Source of the DNA: a virus
Length of the DNA: 31,262 nt
IMG/VR virus record: IMGVR_UViG_3300037551_000020
Coordinates: 1-31,262 of that record
Reading direction: 5' to 3' (one strand)
In this document: positions 20,783 to 27,984 of the stretch, piece by piece
Layout of the letters: every line of letters starts with the position of its first letter
Numbering within the stretch: position 1 is the first letter of the stretch
Notes under the pieces: model-generated
Database searches by the model: none
Seen by the model: only the letters and a program-made list of their open reading frames with translations
What the model was told of the DNA's origin: nothing
Translations under genes and position numbers: made by a program

Positions 20783-21182
20783 TTTTCACATCTCCTCGTG
20801 GTAGACCAATTTTATCCCACGCTTCATCGGTTATGAATGCAACTCTCACTCGTAGTGTTTGTTCCACCAACTCCTTGCTGCCCCCCCCCAATGCCTGTTT
20901 AACCAACTCTTCTTTGACCACACACCAACCACCAGACCTGTAAGGGTTCTTGTGGTCTGCACTCTTAGATTCATCAACGGAGATGAGGATGATACCCTTT
21001 GCCATAAAGCCTTTGCATTCATCACATGGGCGCATATCCCATACTGCGTTTCTGGGAGCCTCCATGTCGTTCTTCATTTTGCCGGGTAGAATGATTTCAT
21101 TCTTTGGTTTCAAGCAGAAGAAGCATAGTGGAATAGCTGGGTTCACTCCGTGTTTCTCGGATAGTCTGATACTACCGCTCAT
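20760..21182 (-). CDS. Conserved phage zinc-binding protein
   Basis: A 140-residue protein with AAGGA seven bases before ATG 21182. It reads SIRLSEKHGVNPAIPLCFFC, then G-K-M-K-N-D-M-E-A-P-R, then M-R-P-C-D-E-C. This K-H-G-V-N-P...C-F-x-C...A-P-x...P-C-x-x-C pattern is common in hypothetical proteins of many phages, with CxxC pairs likely binding zinc. The middle of the coding region holds a run of nine G (C on +, 20881-20889) coding Gly-Gly-Gly, prone to slippage. It is the first gene after a promoter box and terminator. Confidence 0.7.
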   Translation of the reverse strand: MSGSIRLSEKHGVNPAIPLCFFCLKPKNEIILPGKMKNDMEAPRNAVWDMRPCDECKGFMAKGIILISVDESKSADHKNPYRSGGWCVVKEELVKQALGGGSKELVEQTLRVRVAFITDEAWDKIGLPRGDVKNDKSTKI

Positions 21183-21226
21183 GTTTGATCCTTTGTGTTA
21201 AAGCAACATTCTGGGGTGACGTATTT

Positions 21227-21255
21227 CTTATACCCGCAATACACACAGTATTGCG
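21227..21255 (-). promoter_or_regulatory. GGTATAAG promoter box with adjacent inverted repeat
   Basis: On the - strand GCGGGTATAAGAAATACG lies 45 bases before ATG 21182. CGCAATAC (21235-21242) and GTATTGCG (21248-21255) are perfect 8-bp arms around ACACA and touch the box on its upstream side, where an activator or repressor could bind. A terminator for the preceding unit ends just upstream. Confidence 0.6.
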
Positions 21256-21269
21256 CAATCGATTTGCGG

Positions 21270-21296
21270 CTAAAGAAAGAGGGCTGTCCCTCTTTC
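21270..21296 (-). terminator. Intrinsic terminator of the right-hand unit
   Basis: GAAAGAGGG (21275-21283) and CCCTCTTTC (21288-21296) form a perfect 9-bp stem with a four-base loop. On the - strand TTTAG follows, a short U-rich tail. It lies 34 bases after the stop of the 21330 gene and before the next promoter box. Confidence 0.7.
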
Positions 21297-21329
21297 AATC
21301 TAACCTGTGCTCTAGAAGAGTAGTGCTAC

Positions 21330-21602
21330 CTAGCCTTCTACCTCTTCTTCTTCTTCTTCTACTCCCGGCTGTGCAAAATGACACTCATCCAATTGTTCCT
21401 GGGTAGGTGGCTTCCAATTCAGTATCTTCCCGGTGGCTAGTTCAATCTCCAGTATGATGTAGTCCCCATAGTGTTCGCCGGGGAAGAAGTCAGGAACATA
21501 TCCACGGTATTCGCCAAGGCTGTGCCCTTCTGAATCGTACAGAATCGCGGAGAAGAGGTCGGCAGTCTTCCCAGATATGCTGATAGTTGCTGCTTTTGCC
21601 AT
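21330..21602 (-). CDS. Conserved small phage protein with poly-Glu tail
   Basis: A 90-residue protein reading E-Y-R-G-Y-V-P-D-F-F-P-G-E-H-Y-G-D-Y, then L-E-I-E-L-A-T-G-K-I-L-N-W. This G-Y-V-P-x-F-x-P-G-E-H-Y-G-D-Y block recurs in small hypothetical proteins of phages. The C-terminus is a run of Glu encoded by a CTT/TTC-type trinucleotide repeat (about 21340-21360). Function is unknown. It is the last gene before the terminator. Confidence 0.65.
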   Translation of the reverse strand: MAKAATISISGKTADLFSAILYDSEGHSLGEYRGYVPDFFPGEHYGDYIILEIELATGKILNWKPPTQEQLDECHFAQPGVEEEEEEVEG

Positions 21603-21614
21603 TGGTCCATTTCC

Positions 21615-21857
21615 TCACTTGTGACTGATTGGATTGAACATGGAGTAGCCTAAGAAGTATATTGGCGCTACTATTGTTTCTATTAGCATTACGCTCCAGA
21701 AGATGTTTCCCCAAGAAGGCTCATATATGATGTTAGGGTCTTTGTATTTGTCCGAGTTGAGTAAACCATAAGTCTCGTAGCACTTGAGATTGATGACTTT
21801 CGGAGAGCCACAGCCTGCTAGCATGGCTGCCAAGACAAGAACACATATGTATTTCAT
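21615..21857 (-). CDS. Small lipoprotein with membrane segment
   Basis: An 80-residue protein. A lipoprotein signal peptide is clear: charged start, hydrophobic VLVLAAM, and a lipobox L13-A14-G15-C16 with predicted lipidation of C16. The mature part has W-G-N-I-F-W-S-V-M-L-I-E-T-I-V-A-P-I-Y-F, a hydrophobic segment. The pattern is shared with small bacterial envelope lipoproteins. A phage lipoprotein might alter the host surface, for example in superinfection exclusion; this is inference. Confidence 0.75.
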   Translation of the reverse strand: MKYICVLVLAAMLAGCGSPKVINLKCYETYGLLNSDKYKDPNIIYEPSWGNIFWSVMLIETIVAPIYFLGYSMFNPISHK

Positions 21858-22085
21858 CTACGTACCTCCCGTCACTTTTTCTCTGAGTGGGCTTGAAGTT
21901 ATTGCCAGTGCTTCGTCACCCACCTGAACTAGGTAAGGCATATTGTTCATATCAATCCCGTGGGCTAGAACATTTGCCAGCCCGCTTGTCAGCTTAATGC
22001 GAAGCAGGCTATCGTAAGCTGCCGATTGAAGCTCCAGTGAGATTGTCTTCCCATTCTTGTACAGAATGCTAACTAGTAGGTTCAT
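21858..22085 (-). CDS. Small unassigned protein
   Basis: A 75-residue protein that directly precedes the lipoprotein gene with no gap. It alternates strands and helices (L-L-V-S-I-L-Y-K-N-G-K-T, Y-D-S-L-L-R-I-K-L). There are no cysteines, unlike most neighbours. Function is unknown. Confidence 0.58.
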   Translation of the reverse strand: MNLLVSILYKNGKTISLELQSAAYDSLLRIKLTSGLANVLAHGIDMNNMPYLVQVGDEALAITSSPLREKVTGGT

Positions 22086-22096
22086 TTAGCTCCTTT

Positions 22097-22462
22097 CTAT
22101 GTTGAATATATCTTCCCGTCATCACCTACATAGAACCATACCTCACCCATCGCATGTGCAGCATCAGTGAGTATCTTCTCGTTGGCTTCTGTGGTGTACT
22201 TCTGATCTCGGTCCCAATAGCCAGTTCCATGGTTGCAGCGGGTCAAGAACAAATCATGCCCAGCTTGTGAGTCTGAATAGCCTTCAAGAGCGGTTGCATT
22301 CTCCTCCCTGAACTTCTTGCAGTCCCTTATAGCAGCTTTTATGGTGCTGGATGCTATGTCACTGATGGTGTAGTTTTGATCTAGGGGCACCCCAGCATCA
22401 GTACTAGCATCATTAGTAGCCCACAGAGCACACGTCAGGTATGCCCGCACAAATTTGTCCAT
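22097..22462 (-). CDS. Conserved phage protein of unknown function
   Basis: A 121-residue protein with AAAGGAG before ATG 22462. It reads VRAYLTCALWATND, then I-S-D-I-A, then A-G-H-D-L-F-L-T-R-C-N-H-G-T-G-Y-W-D, then V-G-D-D-G-K-I-Y. The A-G-H-D-x-x-L-T-R-x-x-H-G-x-G-x-W-D and G-D-D-G-x-x-Y blocks are widespread in small hypothetical proteins of phages and bacteria. The H and D residues could be functional, but no activity is established. Confidence 0.65.
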   Translation of the reverse strand: MDKFVRAYLTCALWATNDASTDAGVPLDQNYTISDIASSTIKAAIRDCKKFREENATALEGYSDSQAGHDLFLTRCNHGTGYWDRDQKYTTEANEKILTDAAHAMGEVWFYVGDDGKIYST

Positions 22463-22487
22463 AGATCTTATGCTCCTTTTGACACAC

Positions 22488-22512
22488 CTGTACTAGACTG
22501 AGTCTAGTACAG
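22488..22512 (-). repeat. Perfect 25-base palindrome in an intergenic gap
   Basis: CTGTACTAGACT (22488-22499) and AGTCTAGTACAG (22501-22512) are perfect 12-bp arms around one base, ten bases after the stop of the 22522 gene. No U-run follows, so it is not a standard terminator. It could be a dimeric protein-binding site or an RNA-processing hairpin. Confidence 0.65.
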
Positions 22513-22521
22513 CCGCATCAT

Positions 22522-22872
22522 TTAACCAATACGTTGAAGCACGTATTGATCTAGAACCGCAAGCTTGTATGCGCAAACAGCATCCAATATCAAAGCATTT
22601 AGCTCCTCATCACTGTGAGCTATAGCTTTGATGTTACTAACAACAGTCAACATGTCTTCCTCAGTGTTTGCTTCATGTATTCCCGATGCTTTGAGTAAAG
22701 CATTTAGCTTGTGTTCTAAGCCTGCACGCCTTGCTTTATCTCTGAATGCCAATATAGCCTTCCGACGCTCCAAACTCTCGGCATAGAGGTAAGCTTCTGC
22801 CAAATCCTCATCGCGGAAGATTTTGATGGTAGTGGTACTACCGTCTGGTTCTTTTCTTGCCAGCTCGAACAT
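22522..22872 (-). CDS. Unassigned helical protein
   Basis: A 116-residue protein, beta-like at the start (T-T-T-I-K-I-F-R-D-E-D-L-A-E-A-Y) and helical afterwards with many Ala/Leu/Glu/Lys. No motif is recognised. It overlaps the upstream gene by 35 bases. Confidence 0.6.
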   Translation of the reverse strand: MFELARKEPDGSTTTIKIFRDEDLAEAYLYAESLERRKAILAFRDKARRAGLEHKLNALLKASGIHEANTEEDMLTVVSNIKAIAHSDEELNALILDAVCAYKLAVLDQYVLQRIG

Positions 22873-23191
22873 TGTTATTCTCGAGTTCTTCGTCCCATTT
22901 TCGTACCTTTCTTTGCCATGTTATCTCCTGTTCTTCGTCTGGGTGACAATCTTCACAATGTGGCGGAGAATCAGAAGGCAGTAGTAATCCACCACATGCT
23001 ACACAGCTTTGCATGTCTATGATTCGCTGCTCAAGCTCCTTTACCCGTTTTTGTAGTTGCCTGTATTCGTAGTAGATAACTACAGCAGCCGCTGCACCCT
23101 CTTCTGAGATACGCTCTCCTTCATGCATGCAGCCTACATCATGAAGCGTGTCTAGAGCTCTGGGCCTATCTTTCAGTGTTAGGTGGCTCAT
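22838..23191 (-). CDS. Zinc-ribbon protein with coiled coil
   Basis: A 117-residue protein. A helical coiled-coil-like part (L-Q-K-R-V-K-E-L-E-Q-R-I) precedes CVACGGLLLPSDSPPHCEDC, two CxxC pairs that form a compact zinc ribbon. The C-terminus is basic (R-A-G-K-K-R-T-R-R). Nucleic-acid binding is plausible. It is separated by two bases from the upstream stop. Confidence 0.65.
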   Translation of the reverse strand: MSHLTLKDRPRALDTLHDVGCMHEGERISEEGAAAAVVIYYEYRQLQKRVKELEQRIIDMQSCVACGGLLLPSDSPPHCEDCHPDEEQEITWQRKVRKWDEELENNNVRAGKKRTRR

Positions 23192-23193
23192 TA

Positions 23194-23652
23194 CTACTTC
23201 TTGCTCCTTCTCACCACTAGGTTTGATAACGCTTCGAAGCTCAGACTTGCTGATTCTATTTGGATACTGTTATGGTGCTCATATGACATCCAAGATATGT
23301 CGGAACTTGCTTTTTGTTTTGTAGGTCGTATGCACATCTGATCACAGTCAGTGCGTATATTAGTGCCTGGCGGAAGAATAGAACCTTCACCCAGCACTAT
23401 GATGTCATCCAACATTCTGAACACGCACTCGCGCTTGATCTCACTTAGCCGATTTTCATTGATGTCGTGGAAGGTGACATCGGACCAGAAGTACATTTTC
23501 ACAAGGTTGGTGTACATTCTTCTGTTTTTGCAAGCTGCACTGACCAACTTATCTATGTACTTCAGTTCCTTACTATCTATGTGCACGATAGCATAGTTAC
23601 AGCCATCGAAGTGTTCAACGGGGCTTGAAGTGGGTAACAATAATGTGGTCAT
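23194..23652 (-). CDS. Unassigned phage protein
   Basis: A 152-residue protein. The N-terminal part reads H-F-D-G-C-N-Y-A-I-V-H-I-D-S-K-E-L, similar in pattern to phage proteins with a C-x-Y-A-L-V-x-I start. Then come M-Y-F-W-S-D-V-T-F-H and a long mixed C-terminus ending in a basic tail. Function is unknown. It overlaps the upstream gene by four bases. Confidence 0.6.
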   Translation of the reverse strand: MTTLLLPTSSPVEHFDGCNYAIVHIDSKELKYIDKLVSAACKNRRMYTNLVKMYFWSDVTFHDINENRLSEIKRECVFRMLDDIIVLGEGSILPPGTNIRTDCDQMCIRPTKQKASSDISWMSYEHHNSIQIESASLSFEALSNLVVRRSKK

Positions 23653-24167
23653 TTACGCTCACCTCGTTTGAACTTGTGAATCGTCAGGTCGATGCTACTG
23701 AAGCTGACCTTTGTATCTTTGGTATGCCCTCTTGCAAGTGCTTCGTAAATGTTGTGTGCGATACCGCCAGTGCTGATGATGTCGTGGGCAGTTATGACCC
23801 ACTCTTGCCCGCCGAATTCATCTGCTCGCATTTTGCTACAGGTGTATGCCACCCCAAAGGTGACAATCTCTTTGGGCCGGAAGTTAAACAAGAAAGCGTG
23901 CACGAAGGCTGCGACATTTACTTCATTGCCACTCTCCGTTGCATAAATGCGGATTGTATCCTTTTCCAGCTCCCATTCAAATTCAGGCCAATATTCTAAT
24001 TCTCCTGCTGGCCTGTTGATTTTCGTGCTCAATAGCTTTGCTAGCTCTTTGAAAGTTCTGTAATCACCTGGGTCGAAACAAAGCGATAGTACTTTCTTGA
24101 TCCACTTGATCTCAGCCTTTGTGAGATCATAGAGGTTGAATGAGAATTGGGTATAGTTATCAGCCAT
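23649..24167 (-). CDS. Unassigned phage protein
   Basis: A 172-residue protein: a helical N-terminus (L-T-K-A-E-I-K-W-I-K-K-V-L), an acidic aromatic region (E-L-E-Y-W-P-E-F-E-W-E-L), then V-A-A-F-V-H-A-F-L-F-N-F-R and a block D-E-F-G-G-Q-E-W-V-I-T-A-H. The last pattern is shared by hypothetical proteins of other phages as far as I recall. No catalytic motif is convincing. It overlaps both neighbours, indicating coupled translation. Confidence 0.6.
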   Translation of the reverse strand: MADNYTQFSFNLYDLTKAEIKWIKKVLSLCFDPGDYRTFKELAKLLSTKINRPAGELEYWPEFEWELEKDTIRIYATESGNEVNVAAFVHAFLFNFRPKEIVTFGVAYTCSKMRADEFGGQEWVITAHDIISTGGIAHNIYEALARGHTKDTKVSFSSIDLTIHKFKRGERK

Positions 24168-24363
24168 TGTTCTTCTCCGATTTTGCCAGTCTTTTCTGCT
24201 CTTTGTTCCAGGACTTTACTGCTAGAACTAAGTTCATCTCTGTGCTGCTGTTGATCTTCATGCACTTAGGATCTCCACACCCCACGTATATGGCCTTACC
24301 GTAGGGTATTTGCTCTGCTCTGTGGCCACAGTAGAAACAAGGTACAGCACTACTCATGGGCAT
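24160..24363 (-). CDS. Lar-like zinc protein (restriction-alleviation family pattern)
   Basis: A 67-residue protein with GGAG five bases before ATG 24363. C9 and C12 (PCFYCG), C29 and C34 (V-G-C-G-D-P-K-C), and a closing A-V-K-S-W-N-K (W52, N53) match the Lar pattern of two zinc pairs followed by x-W-N. Lar of the Rac prophage reduces type I restriction; most relatives are untested. The neighbouring macro-domain gene supports an anti-defence setting. The match is by motif spacing only. Confidence 0.6.
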   Translation of the reverse strand: MPMSSAVPCFYCGHRAEQIPYGKAIYVGCGDPKCMKINSSTEMNLVLAVKSWNKEQKRLAKSEKNNG

Positions 24364-24376
24364 GTGTACTCCAATC

Positions 24377-24871
24377 TCATTCCTCAGACAAATCGCCTAC
24401 GGGCTCATCTGAGGGTCTGTAAAGGTCCACTATGATGTCTCTCCTTGCCGCGAATCTATCTCTGATGAGCTTCTCTACGTCTTCCCACTTGAGCCCGCCT
24501 AGCCCACACCCAAGTGGTGGTATTGCTACACTCTCAATTCGGTGATTGGTGAGACACTCTACTAAGGAATCAAGACCTGCCTCAATGTAGATTAGCTTGC
24601 TCTTGTCCCGCCAATCATCCTTGGTGGGGAAGTTTATGATCCATTTGGGATTACCTAGTCTACCTGTGGGGAAGATGTGAAGCTTCCCTGGTCGTAATAG
24701 ACCAGCCTTACAAATATTCGTGTAAGTGTAGAAGTTAGATGGCCATGCTCGGCGGAATAGAAGATCGAGACCTCTTCTAGCTACACCCACACAGTTTACA
24801 GGATTGACCAAAGCCTGAACATTGGCTTTGAGTATGTTGCCTATGCGCTCAATTATCACACTAGCCTCCAT
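24377..24871 (-). CDS. Macro domain protein, DarG/TARG1 type
   Basis: A 164-residue protein covering one macro domain. NPVNCVGVARRGLDLLF (23-39) is the nucleotide-binding start, INFPTKDDWR (79-88) holds K84 in the position of the catalytic lysine of DarG/TARG1 enzymes, and PPLGCGLGGLKW (118-129) is the second phosphate-binding loop. Such domains remove ADP-ribose from DNA or protein. DarG reverses DNA ADP-ribosylation by the toxin DarT, an anti-phage system. Usual relatives read V-G-V-M-G-K-G; here A-R-R-G replaces it. A phage copy without a DarT gene nearby suggests a counter-defence role or NAD-derivative processing. The family is confident; the role is inferred. Confidence 0.85.
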   Translation of the reverse strand: MEASVIIERIGNILKANVQALVNPVNCVGVARRGLDLLFRRAWPSNFYTYTNICKAGLLRPGKLHIFPTGRLGNPKWIINFPTKDDWRDKSKLIYIEAGLDSLVECLTNHRIESVAIPPLGCGLGGLKWEDVEKLIRDRFAARRDIIVDLYRPSDEPVGDLSEE

Positions 24872-25526
24872 TTCCCATCAGTAATCCGCGGGGAAGAACG
24901 GGATTCCACATTGGTAGTTCTCCTGCACCTTCACACTTCGTGCATGTATGGCACTCGATGTACCTGCCCGCTATAAACATGAGCCCATGGCATGTCTGGC
25001 ATCTATTCGTCCAAGTTTTCTCTACATGCCAACCTGCGCCCTTGCATGGGTAGCACACTCCTATCTTCTTACCATTCTTTGAGAACTCCCCCGTACCACC
25101 ACACTTGCGGCATCTGTACTCGTATCTACCACCTATGCGGGCGTGATGAAAGAGACCAGAGAACCCAAAGTTGGTTCGGCAATCAGGGCAAGGCTTATCT
25201 AGCTGATGAATGGTGCTGTACCCAACACCATGGCACACAGTACAAGTAGTACCGTTGGTTGTAGGTCCAAGCCCGGTGCCCAATGATGAGATATCATCTC
25301 CTTCTACTGTGTGGGTGACTGTTACTATCTCTTGCTCAAGGATGGTGTTATCATCCTTGAGTAGTAGATAAGCCTCGTTCACCCTAGCAAAACGTTCCTT
25401 GGCTTGGGGATGCTTGCTCAAGTCTGGATGTTCAAGCTTAGAGAGGCGGCGGTAAGAAGTCTTCAGGGCGTTAGCTGTTGTGGGTGTTGTCAGTTGTAGG
25501 AGTTTCAATGCTTCCGCTACTATCAT
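24861..25526 (-). CDS. DnaJ-like co-chaperone with six CxxC motifs
   Basis: A 221-residue protein with AAGGA upstream of ATG 25526. An N-terminal J domain has HPD at 33-35 and F-A-R-V-N-E-A-Y. A cysteine-rich region follows with pairs at C95/C98 (CTVCHGVG), C113/C116, C139/C142 (CRKCGGTG), C158/C161 (CYPCKGAG), C176/C179 and C195/C198 (CTKCEGAG). Bacterial DnaJ has four such repeats; six is more than usual. The C-terminal substrate domains of DnaJ are missing. It may recruit the host Hsp70 (DnaK) for phage assembly or replication. It overlaps the macro-domain gene by 11 bases. Confidence 0.85.
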   Translation of the reverse strand: MIVAEALKLLQLTTPTTANALKTSYRRLSKLEHPDLSKHPQAKERFARVNEAYLLLKDDNTILEQEIVTVTHTVEGDDISSLGTGLGPTTNGTTCTVCHGVGYSTIHQLDKPCPDCRTNFGFSGLFHHARIGGRYEYRCRKCGGTGEFSKNGKKIGVCYPCKGAGWHVEKTWTNRCQTCHGLMFIAGRYIECHTCTKCEGAGELPMWNPVLPRGLLMGNGG

Positions 25527-25740
25527 GTTTTTCCTTGTGTGCTTCTATGATGGCGGAAAGAGTAGAAGAGTCTGTAACCCATTGACCATACTCTTCCCAG
25601 GTCATACCTAGATGATCGTGTAATTCCAAGGGGATGCAAACCGTGTTAGCGTCATGCCAAGCAGCTACCCAAGTATCTATGTCCTCTGGCTTGGCCTTTC
25701 CCTCTACGCACAACTGGATGAAGCTTTTAAGCTTAACCAT
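25471..25740 (-). CDS. Small unassigned protein
   Basis: ATG 25740 (89 residues) is chosen for GGAGG six bases upstream. It reads F-I-Q-L-C-V-E-G-K-A-K-P-E-D-I-D-T-W-V-A-A-W-H, a short helical domain also seen in phage proteins that pair a D-x-W-V-x-x-W-H segment with a G-M-T-W-E-E-Y block. A disordered Ser/Thr tail overlaps the DnaJ-like gene by 56 bases. Function is unknown. Confidence 0.62.
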   Translation of the reverse strand: MVKLKSFIQLCVEGKAKPEDIDTWVAAWHDANTVCIPLELHDHLGMTWEEYGQWVTDSSTLSAIIEAHKEKHDSSGSIETPTTDNTHNS

Positions 25741-25753
25741 CTGTATCCTCCGG

Positions 25754-26026
25754 TTAGCCTCCTGTTGGTCCTGATGGACCAACGGATTCATCTCGTACAA
25801 CGGCGGAAGCAATGAAGTCACCAGCTAGTCTAAGTAGCTTGTTTGACATCTCCATAGCTGCTACACGTTTGTCTGCCCCAGATCTAGAGGAAGGCAGTGG
25901 TAGCGTTTTAGTGATACTCATACTCGCTGTGACATTTTCGTGGTGTACTGATAGCACACCCAACATTACACCTTCTGGTGTGATTGTGATCTCAGTAGAA
26001 AACGTGTACTTGATGTCTTTGTCCAT
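25754..26026 (-). CDS. Small unassigned protein
   Basis: A 90-residue protein with beta strands in the first half (Y-T-F-S-T-E-I-T-I-T, V-M-L-G-V-L-S-V-H) and a helix afterwards (A-A-M-E-M-S-N-K-L-L-R-L-A). There are no cysteines. It lies 13 bases from the next gene. Confidence 0.58.
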   Translation of the reverse strand: MDKDIKYTFSTEITITPEGVMLGVLSVHHENVTASMSITKTLPLPSSRSGADKRVAAMEMSNKLLRLAGDFIASAVVRDESVGPSGPTGG

Positions 26027-26038
26027 GGTGTACTCCTA

Positions 26039-26917
26039 TTAAGGATGAAGTTCTTCTTCAACCATCTTCCAGACAGCGGGCATTAGCTCCTTGGTTGATA
26101 TGAAGTGAGATATGAAGTTGCTAGTCAGCATAGATTTAACCATCGCACTGTCTACGATAGTTTTGTCTACCACTACGTTCCATCTTGGGTCGAGAAAGGA
26201 TGTAGATAGTTCCCCAGCCTTCTGCAGTCGTTGTACTAGATAGTTGATGGGTGTTTGGTCCGTTCCTACTTTGCCGTTCATCACATTCAGGAATTCGGAA
26301 GATTTGGTAAGTGCGAATTCGATAAACCTAGAAGCTAGTACAGGACTGTTCAATACTATTACTCCCGTATTGAAGTACATGGATTTATCAAAGTCAACAT
26401 CGGGAAACCGTGGAGAGAAAGCCTTGCAGCTATCTTCTCTCCACATATTCCACGCTCTGTTTCCGGTTAGGTTTACACTAGCCGTATGTTGCTCAGTGAA
26501 TATAGATGGAGCGCCAGGCGATACAATGGTGTCTGCATCTATCAACGCTACGCTGGTGTCATGCCCATACTTTTGGAATGCCGCTATTGGAAGGAGCCAT
26601 CTTTGTATAGTTGGCGGGAATAGAAGAAGCTTCTCTATGTCCGCTCTTGAGCATCCGCAATCTTTTGGATTTGGTATCTCTCTCACTACCTCTAAGCGTA
26701 TGCCATTTATTGAGGACCATTCGACCCAAGAGCAGATGCTGGCTTCTACAAATGGCATTTCTCCTCTAGCGTGTTTGCTCCATGCGTCTACTCGGTAAGT
26801 TCCAAAACCTAGATATGGAGTCGGTGATGTAGTGGGTAATAAAGGCAGCAGCACTATGTTTGTCACGGTTTGCAGTGGCAGCTGGTCGGTGCTTGTGGTT
26901 TGATCATGCTCTTTCAT
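26039..26917 (-). CDS. GT-A glycosyltransferase, GT8-like
   Basis: ATG 26917 (292 residues) is chosen for AGGAG six bases upstream; an earlier in-frame start lacks a site. It has a D-x-D metal site in VALIDADTIVS (D127, D129), the MYFNTGVIVLN block (180-190) and D-Q-T-P-I-N-Y-L, all in the order expected for GT8-like enzymes that use nucleotide sugars. The target is unknown; phage enzymes of this class may decorate DNA bases, virion proteins or host surface glycans. It overlaps the methyltransferase gene by 14 bases, suggesting joint action. Confidence 0.78.
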   Translation of the reverse strand: MKEHDQTTSTDQLPLQTVTNIVLLPLLPTTSPTPYLGFGTYRVDAWSKHARGEMPFVEASICSWVEWSSINGIRLEVVREIPNPKDCGCSRADIEKLLLFPPTIQRWLLPIAAFQKYGHDTSVALIDADTIVSPGAPSIFTEQHTASVNLTGNRAWNMWREDSCKAFSPRFPDVDFDKSMYFNTGVIVLNSPVLASRFIEFALTKSSEFLNVMNGKVGTDQTPINYLVQRLQKAGELSTSFLDPRWNVVVDKTIVDSAMVKSMLTSNFISHFISTKELMPAVWKMVEEELHP

Positions 26918-27521
26918 TGTATCTCCTGCATTCAGTTTGCCAATCACCCATCCAGCCTTTGGGTGATAGCATTGGTTGGTAGTGTTCACGTAGTTGGTCT
27001 ACTTCACTCCCGGTGTTGCCACCTGCATTTGGCCAGATGTCCATGTAGATGGTGTTGAACTTGGGGTCACGCACACGCTTCACCCATGCAAATACGCTAG
27101 TATTTAACACTGTCATGCGTGGGTCAGCCCATGGCCGGAGCCAAGGAGTGATAAGGTTGATGACGTCCAAGTTGATCTCAAGAATAGTCAGACTGTGTAT
27201 CTTTGGCCTCTTGGCCAGTAGCGCAAATACTACCATCCCAAGCCCTAACCCACCTACTAGTACGTGCCCTCTGGCTTGCTTGATCAACTCGAGATTTGTA
27301 GCACGTTCCATGTCCGTGTCAGTCATCATCACTCCACCGTGAATGAGTAGCCTGGCATACCTGCCCGGACTGATGAACTCACTAGCACGGTGGTTGAGTA
27401 AGGCTCGAAGTCTACAGAATGTGGACTGCTCTTCTGTGATGGTGAAATGTTCTATTTGTGCAGAGCCGAATTTTCCTTCTGGCATCTTCTCAATCATTCG
27501 CGGGAATAGATCAGATGTCAT
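26904..27521 (-). CDS. SAM-binding methyltransferase-like protein (spermidine-synthase fold)
   Basis: A 205-residue protein. GHVLVGGLGLGMV (85-97) is the glycine-rich SAM loop, and LTILEINLDVINL (111-123) gives the acidic E115 that usually binds the ribose. F-N-T-I-Y-M-D-I-W-P is the following strand with a D-x-W end. This layout matches Rossmann methyltransferases of the spermidine-synthase type. Phage relatives are of unknown substrate. It overlaps genes on both sides, placing it with the glycosyltransferase. Confidence 0.75.
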   Translation of the reverse strand: MTSDLFPRMIEKMPEGKFGSAQIEHFTITEEQSTFCRLRALLNHRASEFISPGRYARLLIHGGVMMTDTDMERATNLELIKQARGHVLVGGLGLGMVVFALLAKRPKIHSLTILEINLDVINLITPWLRPWADPRMTVLNTSVFAWVKRVRDPKFNTIYMDIWPNAGGNTGSEVDQLREHYQPMLSPKGWMGDWQTECRRYNERA

Positions 27522-27984
27522 GGATCTTCACCCTGATGGTAAATGGGCCTATGGTCATGATGGGATATGCCTCCGTCTTGTAGCTGCACCTTGCACACTT
27601 CTCTCGCCTGTAGGTAGGATTGTAACCCTCATCTATTTGGTATAGCTTGTGTCCTATGCACTTACAGATCAAAAACCACAACAGCTGCATGTGCACTCCT
27701 TTGCTAGTCTTCTGCTTACACCCGCAGCTAATGGCTTGCCCGTCACATGCTGGGCAGCGCTCTACATCACATCCGGGCACATGATACTCACCCTTGACGA
27801 CTGAGCAGTCATAGCATTTATGCTTGTCTGCTCCCCAATCTTGTTTCTCATCGCCATACTTGATCTTGTGATGTTCTATTCCAAATACAGTGATGGTTGT
27901 GAGCTTTTGTGCTGCTGCTATTCTCTCTGGCCAACCTGGTAATACTTGGCCTCCCCTGAATTCTACAAACCTTTGTTCGGGCAT
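27511..27984 (-). CDS. Fused zinc-finger protein (phage zinc module plus DUF1660-like end)
   Basis: A 157-residue protein with GGAGAG upstream of ATG 27984. The middle reads HKCYDC (C57, C60), then G-E-Y-H-V-P-G-C-D-V-E-R-C-P-A-C (C72, C77, C80), then ISCGC (C87, C89), a pattern known from small zinc proteins of phages and actinobacteria. The end (about 104-157) has CKCIGHK and EKCARC, resembling the small prophage DUF1660 family. The two modules may have fused. Likely a zinc-stabilised binding protein; no enzyme motif is present. Confidence 0.68.
   Translation of the reverse strand: MPEQRFVEFRGGQVLPGWPERIAAAQKLTTITVFGIEHHKIKYGDEKQDWGADKHKCYDCSVVKGEYHVPGCDVERCPACDGQAISCGCKQKTSKGVHMQLLWFLICKCIGHKLYQIDEGYNPTYRREKCARCSYKTEAYPIMTIGPFTIRVKIHDI

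Noticed and set aside
22466-22473. CATAAG near 22470 as another promoter box
   Set aside because: It overlaps the space between the AAAGGAG site and ATG 22462, so a start there would exclude the ribosome site from the mRNA.
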